NCBI GenBank assembly: GCA_002917075.1
Contig: NTMA01000115.1
Coordinates: forward strand, 1 to 64,000
Length of the DNA: 64,000 nucleotides
Reading direction: 5' to 3'
Origin: Hawksworthiomyces lignivorus
Taxonomy: Eukaryota; Ascomycota; Sordariomycetes; Ophiostomatales; Ophiostomataceae
The notes beneath the pieces were generated by a model. The model did not search any database. It saw nothing but the letters and a program-made list of their open reading frames with translations, and was not told the origin of the DNA. This document shows positions 55,491 through 64,000 of this stretch, one piece after another; position 1 is the stretch's first letter; the number at the start of each line of letters is the position of its first letter. The position numbers were made by a program, and so were the translations under genes.

Positions 55491-58277
55491 GCCTAAAATA
55501 ACGCACGCTTGGCATAAGTGTGTAGTGAGTTTGAGAAAACATGGTATGCGTGGCTTGGTTGTTCATAGAGGCGAGCAAGTAACCATAGGTAAACATTAGG
55601 AAAGTCGGCTCGGAGTATAGAAGCAAATACATAGTCTAAAACAGACCAAGCACCAACGGGTATCAGCGTCAGGAAAATCTACCTATGCGTGTGACCAGTC
55701 CATAGGTGGCAGCTGAATTTCCATATACTGTCGGCACGAGGGATCAGATAAAAACATAAAAGCTGATGAATAATAACTGCAACTTCATCGAAAACCAAGG
55801 GAGTCAGGTGTACTTTGCGTTTTGACCTGAAGGCGAATCGACCGGAAATCTGCCCAGCAGCTAATCCAATCGCACAGAACAAATTGTATCCAGGTCGAAT
55901 TAAGTATCTCCGGAGAGCATACACCGCCGGCGACACAAGAGCAAAGAAAGTGATAGGATGGTCCGCAAATAGAGGGCAGAAGAGTGTGGAGAGCGCCAAA
56001 TACCGATATTTTACTTTTGTTGAAAACCCGGCATACACGGCATGCTCAAAGCCAAGAGCGCCCCAAAAACAAAGGCGCTGATTATGAAAGAGGAGAGAGA
56101 AAACCGTGCCTGTATTTACGCTAGACGTGCGGCTGAGAAGCTCACGCCATACACAAAGCCCCTCGTCCCATTACCTGATAAGGCTACCCGCGCAAGTAAG
56201 CTTTTGTTCACGTCGAGTTGGAAATCCATATGAGCGCAAACCCTTTCAGTTCTCTCATTCCCCAATTCAAATACACGTTACATTGTAAACATGGCTGTTT
56301 TATTATATCAAGCTTCCAAACGATACAAAAGCTTCACTAAGAGTCGAGTAGTGTCATTCTCATTCTCCGAAACGGAAGCAGCTAGAGAGTGAAAAGTCAA
56401 AGCGCAACTCTTGATATGCTCATACGGGAGGACACCGGTTCGCAGCGATGGATTTGCTGGTTGTCAAAAAAGTGGTAACTAGTTGACTGTGGTAGCTATT
56501 ACTATTTTTGTTTGCAATTTTTAGACTTCTGCTTCTATCGGTTACACCGGAGTTAATCTGTGACCAGAGCTGTCAAGAGTACTGCCAGGGAGAGCAATAA
56601 GGATTTAAACGGCGGCCGCCATTTGTATACTCATAGATAGAAGAGGGGCAACAGCAAGGGAAATGGAGCTCCTATGACGGGCAGAAGGCTCCCTTGTCTC
56701 TGTTAGGAGTGGAGGCCAAAAGGTCTAAAAGTGGATCTGCAGAACAAGGCTGCGAAACATTGTGGGGAAGATTCACATGGCGTAAGACAGAAGAGTAACG
56801 TGAAGATATAAGGCCGATAGCAGCAAGGAAGTGAGAAAATACAGTGAAAGAGTACGTTTATGCGCCTTTGTTTAAAAAAAGAAAAAACGGTGCCAAGACG
56901 AGATTCTGGACATCTTGACATGCTCCACAGTGGTGAAGCAACGACACATTGCGGAGCAGCATCACAGAAAGGTGATAGAAGGACTCTAGTCCGGAAATGG
57001 CTGAGGAGAATAAGTCCAGCTCTACAGAGTAAAGAGAAAGCCGCCTTGCAGCGGCACCAAGAGGGATGAGGCTGAAAAAGGTTACCATTTGTCTATGCTA
57101 TCACTATTATTTGGCTGCTGACGCAAGCTATGGTCTCAAGAAACGCCTGGAAAAGAGACCGCACGCAGGGTGGGTGGCGAAAATAACATAAGCAGTAATA
57201 GAGGAAGACAACTCTAGAGTGCGAGAGAAATAAGTGCTAGTCCATTGGGCAGAGATTGCTGAAGCTGAACGAGTAAGGCACAAACGGCATCCATATCATT
57301 TGGGCCGCTTAGTGATTGGCCAGGGGGGATTACTGCCTGCTGCCTGCCAGTGTTATTTCTGAGTAGCTGCAGACAAAACTCTCTTCTAAATGCTCTCTGC
57401 CAAGCTTAATCAGTGTGATTCAATATCTTAAGTCTAGATACCTAGAAAAACCAAACTAGGGGATCAATAGAGAAACAGCTAGAGGCACAGACTCGTAACC
57501 TTGCATTATGCTATGCAGAAGACAGCCTTGTGATCTCCTACTTGTTGTTATCCCGCCCTGTCGCTTCATCAGAAATTGAAATTGAAATAGTTCTTCTTAA
57601 TCTGTTCTATTCTCACCCCCGGCACCAAAATGCGAGACTTTGAGTACTACTGCGCTACCACTATTCGGAGCACCCAACGTTCCATCAGTCTCTTCTCATA
57701 ACCCGCCTTGCAGGTTCACACCGCTGCCCTGTCGCCTCATACCTGGCAGCTCTTGCATTCTTCGTAAATCTAGCACTGACTTACTATAGTACAAGACGTC
57801 GTTTCTAATATAACGCCCACCCCTCCCCCTGAATCTGTACATATGTTTCTTTCTCCGCGGCTGGCCCTGGTGGCCAAATCCACACCGGACTCTACACAAA
57901 GTTTTAAGAGAATAGAAGCAAAAACACACCTACACCCCCTTTCCTTTCTCTTTTCCCCCCCCCCCCCATTCTAATAACTAGTAGTCGGTTCAGAAGGTCA
58001 AACGTGATTGGTTAATCTCCAATTCAGGTCTCGTAGAGAGTGGCTTTGACGGGTCTGCTGCAGTGGCAGACCCCAAGGAGAGTATGCCTCTGAGAAAGCC
58101 CATGCGCTGTGACCGAAAATTTGTCTGCAGCTTTAGAGAATTACGGAGTATTTAAAACGCTGCCTTCCACTTTTCAATCTCATCTCTTAATATGGCTTGG
58201 ATTTGTAGATTTCTGTATGCAAACATTTTCAGGTTCGAACTTCTGACTTTGGGTCATTCCGAGACGAGGGCGACAAG
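55491..58277. other. Long intergenic region, no supported gene
   Basis: About 2.8 kb. A minus-strand hydrophobic frame at 55679-56038 lacks an ATG. Purine-rich and C-run stretches (poly-C of about 10 near 57956) are present. No repeat family member or RNA gene was recognised. Confidence 0.45.
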
Positions 58278-60914
58278 ATGTCATGTCAAACAGCAGATGA
58301 TGAAATAACAGATGTGAGTCTCCTAACTTGTTTTGCTTGTTGGCTCAAATGGCAATGCGGCTCTGTCTGGTTAAAGCTAGCGCGTCGATATCTTTCCCGC
58401 GCTTCAAGACGCTGACCAGCGACAGCCTCTGCGCATTGCATTATATTTATACGACATTTTGCCGGGAGATCGTTTCCTTACCCTATATAATAAACCATCC
58501 AGTTCTGAACCATCTGGCCCGTCTATAGATCATTATGAACCCAAGTTCTGGTGTAATCTTGTCGACTCGCCGGAATTTGTAAGTTACTTCTTGCTCGTAA
58601 CGAGCATACCGATGTAGCAGTATCTGATCAATAAAACAAATTCTGTCTTGACACAGGAACGGTTTACAGAGCATCTAGATCACAGCTCCAATGGAGCAGT
58701 CCGACCTCCGTCACCAAACACATCCTTTTCTGACTCTCCGGAATTTTCACTGGAGCTGTTGCAGGACCGAGCTTTATCTGAATCTTCTGGGCCTTGTTTC
58801 TCTCTAGAAGATGACCAAAGCGGAAGTAAACATGATACGCTCGGCGAATCAATCATGCTGATGGGCGGCAGCACAGCTCCAACGGCTGCCGCACCAAAGA
58901 AGCCACCACGTTCGCCCACTCCCCCACAGTTCCTCGACCAGGCCATATTTGTCTCCATCCGCCAAGTCCTCTTCTCAGATCCATCGTATGCGGAAGATAT
59001 CATTAATGCGGTGTGTCAGCTCCCACGCGACAAGCGCAGTTACCTGCTTTCGACTGAAAACGAAGTTGTAGACTGCTCGCCGTCCGGGGCGCCGAAATCA
59101 CACGCGCCGCCGCCTCGGAAGCGCCAGAAAGCCTCAAAAGACAATTCAAATGGGAGCAGCGGCTCCAGTGACCCACAAAACGGGCAGACTGGAGGAGCTG
59201 GAGGACCCGGACAAGGCAGCGGAGCGGGAGGAGATCGGGGCAACGTCGAGAACGGAGGAGATGAAGACGAAGACAGTCCCGGAAGTGGCCAGACACTTCC
59301 TGGCAGGAAGCCGAACAAAGAAAAGGACCGCAACTGGATATGTCTCTATTGTTTCGCATATCGTGACATCCAGAACAACCGTCATTTTCGCCACTGCTGG
59401 TCAGCAAATATGTCACAGGTGCACCAATGGAGGTGAGCCACTTGCCAACGAAACCTCATATCAAATTGTATCCCCTGCTAATTTTTTCAAAGGGATCACC
59501 TTAAAAAGCATCATACCCAGAACGCAATGAACGATACAGAAAATGAGCGGTTTTACATGAGCCATCAACAGTGGAGCGACGTCCAAGCAAAAATTGATTT
59601 GTATCAGAAGCATCGTCCCCGAGCACACGAAAAATGGCTTTCCTACGGGGAGGAGTTGTTTCTTGAGGTTTGGCGCATTATCTTTCCAAAGGAGCAGTTT
59701 CCCAACCTCATCGAGCCCAAGAATCCCTGTACGCTCCCAGCACACAAATCTATTGGCCTCATATCCCACACATTCATGCTAACCATGTCACAGTCCACCT
59801 GAACAGGAACGAAGTTATAAATCAAGGTCAGCATGCGGCTGCCCTCATTGAGGCAATCCACAATGGTACAGCGAATAAGATGGTCAAGGAAAAGCTCATT
59901 GCGTCGCAAAATGAGTTCAATCCATCCAAAGAAGATCTGATAAAGATGCTGTCTATGGCGCTCACCATCACACTAAATCGGTCAGCAAGTACAATAGAAG
60001 CTGCCCGGTGGCTAGCCTACTCTTCTCCTCAGACTCTGCAAGCCGCCGTGGCACAACATGAAGAGGGTGCCGAACCTCATTCTCAGGTCGGCGCACCTAC
60101 AGCGCATGACCAATTGTGCGGGACCAGCGGCAGAACCAGCGATCATGCATTCACGGCAGCACCAGATTCGGCAATCGCACAGAGGGTGCCAGGAGTCGCG
60201 GCTTACGGCCAGGACACTGAGCAAGCTGCTCTGCTTGTCCGACGCACGGTCCCTTTGACATTTTACCCATACGGGACTCGGGTCCTTGTGGACATATCCC
60301 TGCCGCCGACCCACGTAAACCGAAGCCCAGGTAGCTACCGTAAAGAAAGGCAGCTCCAACTAGCACTGCCGGAGGACTTTGACATTTCAAACTTTAGCCA
60401 AGGACCAATTAATCCGCCTATGGCTCAAGAGTATGGCTGCTCTCCGCACACTTACATGCAGCACCCAACCAACTTAGGTCTTCCCCCCGACCAGCAATTT
60501 GCAGGTACAAACGCATCAGTCTATGAGAATTGGACATGGAATCCCACAACCGGCTCCGGTTTTCCCGCCGGTCTGCAACCCGCAGCTACTAACACAACAG
60601 CCATCAGCGGAGTAGCTTATAGGACATGGAATCCCACAGCGAGCTCCAGTTTTCCTGCCGACCAGCCATTCGCAGATGCCAGCGCAGCAGCCTCTGGGAA
60701 TGGGGTATGGCATTCCCCAGCTAACCTCAGTCTTTCCGCCGGCCAGCAACCCACAGCTGCTAACACAGCGGCCATCAACGGAGCAGCTTATGGGTCAGGG
60801 TACCCCTTGGCAAGTCATTCGCGGCTGCCAGCGCAGCAGCCTATGGGGCCCTGGCCAGCAGCAGATGGAAATCCCCCGAGTGAAGGGGGATCGTATAATT
60901 CGTACAATTTTTAG
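58278..60914 (+). CDS. C2H2-like zinc-finger protein with repetitive C-terminus
   Basis: Five exons are proposed: 58278-58313, 58381-58578, 58657-59432, 59493-59728 and 59794-60914, all with GT..AG introns in matching phase, giving 788 residues. The zinc-finger-like segment straddles intron 3: WICLYCFAYRDIQNNRHFRHCW...VHQWR joined to DHLKKHH. This matches the C..C..C..H..H layout of a fungal-specific C2H2-type family. Before it lie a Ser/Pro-rich region and a Lys-rich nuclear signal (PPRKRQKASK). The C-terminus has imperfect repeats of about 40 residues with TWNPT..SFPA and NTAAI.G.AYG. Probably a nuclear regulator of unknown targets. The intron-4 excision (65 nt, GCTAACC branch) is well supported. 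Confidence 0.75.
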
Positions 60915-61463
60915 CATTTCTGATGGAGATGTCATCAGGTGGGGCGTCAGGGTAGATATTTATTTTCCATAGCATACATGTCCAGTGATACGTCTTATTT
61001 TATTATGTTCCTGTAAGACCATTTGCATAGACTAAAATAGATTATGAACGTTCCCTATTATTCCTTATTACAACGAAGCGTATGTCATCGCGGGGCGGCG
61101 TACGGGGCTAGTCACAGGGGACTGAGGCTGGCGAACTCATTGTATGTCACACTTGCACTGGCGGACTATGAAACATTAGACCCAATACCCGACATCTCTC
61201 ACCACGGACATAGCTTGTGCCGCCCCCCACAAGTGGTTGTGCGAATAATAAATTCTATGCTGATCAATTGAATCGCATAAGCCAATTAATGAAGTCATCG
61301 TCGTGCAAATTGGTGTCGGTTTCTACTGTTGAATTTCTGTCAGGTTGCCTCGCATCCTTTTTTCTCTTTTTCTTTTCTTTTCTTTTTCTTTTTTCTTTTT
61401 CTTTTTCTTTTTCTTTTTCTTTTTCTTTTTCTTTTTCTTTTTCTTTTTCTCTTTCTCTTTCTA
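60915..61463. other. Intergenic with CTTTTT microsatellite
   Basis: No gene. From about 61366 to 61460 the sequence is a nearly pure pyrimidine run made mostly of CTTTTT units, ending three bases before the next start codon. Confidence 0.7.
61366..61460 (+). repeat. (CTTTTT)n microsatellite in the 5' leader
   Basis: About fifteen units of CTTTTT or close variants with CTTTCT at the end. Its position directly before the ATG at 61464 puts it in the promoter or 5' untranslated region of the exchanger gene. Confidence 0.9.
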
Positions 61464-62670
61464 ATGCATTTTATGCTTACCATAATGAACGGCAATGCTG
61501 TCGCTTACAATGTCGCTGTGTTCGTCAGCGCTCTCTTCCTGCTCGAGTTTGGTGCCGACAAGTTCGTCGACCACACGGCAATTGTCGCAGAGCGAACGGG
61601 TGTCCCCGGTACGGTCATTGCTCTAATGACTGCCGGCGCAGAATGGGAAGAGGTACGTTCTGGACACTCCTGCTTGTGCTTGGCGCTGGCCTGCTGACAC
61701 CGAGCGATGCCATCCGCAGCTCATTGTCGTTGTTGCCTCTCTTGCGCAAGGGCGGTCCTCGCTGGCGGTCGGCAACATTGTTGGGTCTGCCATCTCCAAC
61801 ATACTCGGCGCCTTCTCGCTTGGCCTCCTTTTCCGCCCGAGTGGGAGCCCCGTGCAGTTCGACCAAAGCTCTAGGATCTATTCTGTCCTTTTGCTGCTCA
61901 TTACGACCTTCGTCGCGCCCGCCATCTACTTCCCCCGCGGAGTCCTGTCGGTGGCATGCGGCGCTGGCCTGGTCGCGATTTTCGCAGCATACGCGGCCTC
62001 GATAGGCTGGGCAATCAGCCGTGGGAAGCTCGCCGCTCCGGAAGACTCAGATGACGACAGCAGCGATGACGGCGACAGCGACACAGCGTCGTCTAGGACG
62101 CCCATCGCGTGCGAAACTAGTGCGCTTCTCGATCCCGAGGCCGGCCAGCGCGAAGAAAGCGGAGGAGCGGAGCCGGACGCGCATCCGCCGGAGAGGGGCG
62201 GCAAAGAACGCCGCGGTTTGGCGCACCACGTGGGGTATCTCGTTCTTGGGTTTTTGGCAATCTGCCTCGCTGGCTATGTGCTGTCGCATGCCGCAATCAA
62301 CATCATCGATGCCGTGGGCATCTCGGAGGTCGTATTCGGCGTCGTTGTCCTCGCCATTGCCACGACGCTGCCTGAGAAATTTGTCGCCGTGGTGAGTGGA
62401 AACCGGGGCCACGTTGGCATCCTCGTAGCGAATACCGTCGGCAGCAACATCTTCCTCCTGTCTCTCTGTCTTGGAATTGTCATGCTGGACAGGTCCAGAG
62501 AATTCGACGGCGGCGGCGTCGCTGTCCCCGAGCTCGCCGTGCTCTGGGGCACAACGCTCGCGTTTACGCTTACGGTTTGGATTGGCAGCAGGTTTGACCG
62601 CTGGATTGGGGGAATTATGTTAATCAGCTATCTCGCTTTCATTATGCTGGAGATAGAGTTACACGCATGA
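61464..62670 (+). CDS. Na+/Ca2+ exchanger-family (CaCA) cation antiporter
   Basis: Exons 61464-61652 and 61720-62670 (donor GTACGT, acceptor CCGCAG) give 379 residues. The first alpha repeat reads ALMTAGAEWEELIVVVASLAQGR with GNIVGSAISNILGAFSLGLL; the second reads AIATTLPEKFVAVVSGNRG with ANTVGSNIFLLSLCLGI. The Glu of GAEWEE and of TLPEK are the expected cation-coordinating residues. The central cytosolic loop is highly acidic (SDDDSSDDGDSD) and may sense or buffer calcium. It belongs to the short fungal branch of the CaCA superfamily and probably exchanges Ca2+ (or another cation) at an internal or plasma membrane. ATGs at 61473 and 61485 are in frame too, and the last (MNGNAV) may be the true start. 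Confidence 0.9.
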
Positions 62671-63612
62671 AGGCATACGAAGTTCACAAAGCATATTACA
62701 CTGTGATCCCTAGGTACCTTACATGGCTGCTGCAGTTGATGTCAACTACCAGCTCCCACCAATTTTCTGATGCACAACTAGCTGCCATTATACTTTTCTA
62801 TAACTACCTTTTTCGTATATATTAATGCAACAAGGTTTACGTTCTTGTGGTTAGCCAGTTCCTTATTAGCTAACATAGTTTCTTCTACATCCAGTAACTG
62901 TAGTGATTCACCCCTGAATTCCCCCAAGGCCGGTTACTACATCCAATAGATTGATCTCACACCACTGGCCCTCATTAGGCACTAAGCATAATGGCGCACA
63001 AGCTCCAGGGTCCTATACGGTGCTACTAGCAGAGCAGGTTAGTGGCCCTCGTTGCTTTACTTAACGCTGTGTGTCAGCGGTGGGGCTCGCCTCTCCTAAC
63101 GGTAGATCGGTGAGTGGGTCCCCTTCGGGCGCGCGAGAGAAATTTAATTACGCGAACTGGATGTGACGGACAATAGCTTAAACGGATTTCTTACATAGCT
63201 GTCCCGTTTAAACTTTCAGGAGCCTCAAAAAGTATCGCAGCGTCTTCTTCCAAGTCTCCTTCTGCCAACAACACCGCGTCTCTGATTGTTATTATATTCT
63301 GGTCGGCTCTTTTCTCTGTTCCGATTTTATTTCCTTCTTCTCTCTATTCTTTAATAATTGGCCGCCGAACATGGCAACACGCTCGAACCTGATCTTCTCC
63401 TTGCCGTGAGCGGCATCTCTTCACTTCTGTTTCGCTTGCCTTCGTCATCCTGAGCGCTTTGCTTCCTTTCCAAGGGCTTTCTTCTTTTCGTCCTTCTTCT
63501 CGTCTGTCCTTCACTTGGCTTTTATTCTTTTTTTGTCCTCGTCGACGTATCACTGTACCACCGGCGGCAGAATTCTCTTCTAGTTTTGTCTCTTCTCTTT
63601 CAACAAGCCAAT
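62671..63612. other. Intergenic, pyrimidine-rich leader upstream of GPI13-like gene
   Basis: No gene recognised. The last 300 bp are rich in CTTC and TTTC, which is common in promoters of constitutive fungal genes. Confidence 0.5.
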
Positions 63613-64000
63613 ATGGCCCCTCCACCAAATCCTCGCAAAAAGGCGCCCCCTAGCGACTACAAGACCATCGCCGCCCAGTTCGCTGCCGCGAAACGCGCCA
63701 AAGAAGTTGAGGATGCTATCCGTACCGGCCAGGATGTCCGCACAGAGCAGACCCGTGCTAGCGCTTTCGAGCGGCGGCGTGCTGTCCGCGATGCCGCCCT
63801 CATGTCCGCCTACGAGCGCCGCTGGCTGTGGACGGCAGCCTTTTGGCTGTGGCTGCTGGCCGTGCACGCCGCCGGCATCCTCTACTTCACCTCGGGCTTC
63901 CTGCTGACGCGCCTGGTCCTCGACGAGCAGTCGAGCTGCGACGTCAGCCCTCTAGAATCGACCAGCCACGTCTCCTCTGTCGACGGCGGCTGCTGGCACC
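63613..64000 (+). CDS. GPI13: GPI ethanolamine phosphate transferase 3, N-terminal part (runs off window)
   Basis: The frame from ATG at 63613 is open to the window end (129 residues). It starts with a basic Pro/Lys-rich cytosolic tail (MAPPPNPRKKAPPSDYK) and an Arg/Ala-rich helix, then a membrane helix (RRWLWTAAFWLWLLAVHAAGILYF) followed by TSGFLLTRLVLDE and a luminal GCWH. This arrangement is typical of fungal Gpi13/PIG-O proteins, which add ethanolamine phosphate to the third mannose of the GPI anchor in the endoplasmic reticulum. The catalytic alkaline-phosphatase-like domain lies beyond the window, so the assignment rests on the N-terminus only. Confidence 0.8.
   Translation, partial: MAPPPNPRKKAPPSDYKTIAAQFAAAKRAKEVEDAIRTGQDVRTEQTRASAFERRRAVRDAALMSAYERRWLWTAAFWLWLLAVHAAGILYFTSGFLLTRLVLDEQSSCDVSPLESTSHVSSVDGGCWH

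Noticed and set aside
55679..56038. Hydrophobic minus-strand frame that could be a small membrane protein
   Set aside because: No ATG at its start and no flanking exon; hydrophobicity alone is not enough.

Overview
This window looks like nuclear DNA of a filamentous ascomycete (Pezizomycotina, most likely a Sordariomycete; the class is inferred from gene families only). Genes carry short introns of roughly 35 to 100 bp with GTRNGT-type donors, CTAAC/CTGAC-like branch sites and YAG acceptors. The families are typical of such fungi: Zn2Cys6 regulators, HET-domain proteins, STAND/NLR-like proteins, DUF3176-like membrane proteins, MFS sugar transporters and a Tad-like LINE. I saw no bacterial operons, CRISPR arrays, rRNA or tRNA genes.

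Layout. 1-6.4 kb: a dispersed repeat, an AT-rich block, a secreted carboxylesterase and a decayed sulfatase. 6.6-15 kb: a four-exon chromate transporter, an F-box-like protein, a ZIP metal transporter and a large membrane protein. 16-22 kb: transposon-rich ground with a decayed LINE, another copy of the dispersed repeat, and an alpha/beta-hydrolase gene broken by a 5'-truncated LINE insertion with a 15-bp target-site duplication. 22.4-27.2 kb: an intact NACHT-ankyrin NLR-like gene. 28-34.3 kb: a compact set of a Zn2Cys6 regulator, a PEP-mutase/isocitrate-lyase-type lyase and a quinate/sugar-type MFS transporter. The lyase and transporter are divergent and share a 743-bp promoter. 35-45 kb: small orphan genes and several pseudogenes, including a HET-NB-ARC-TPR NLR-like gene with two stops and near-identical 126-bp TPR repeats. 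45-47.3 kb: a further dispersed-repeat copy and an intact Tc1/mariner element. 47.3-55.5 kb: a multi-exon unknown gene, a second large membrane protein and a decayed HET gene. 58-64 kb: a five-exon zinc-finger-like gene, a Na+/Ca2+-exchanger-family protein and the 5' end of a GPI ethanolamine phosphate transferase 3 (GPI13-like) gene.

The most interesting signal is in the 31.8-32.6 kb divergent promoter. It holds three sites of form ACGG-N4-CCGT with palindromic arms, next to a Zn2Cys6 regulator gene. This suggests a small self-contained catabolic regulon. A second theme is decay. At least nine nonsense codons in seven otherwise readable genes or elements can each be explained by one C-to-T or G-to-A change, as expected from repeat-induced point mutation or cytosine deamination. 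In contrast, the NACHT-ankyrin gene and the Tc1 element are intact. Exon coordinates were worked out by eye from splice consensus and frame continuity, without transcript data.
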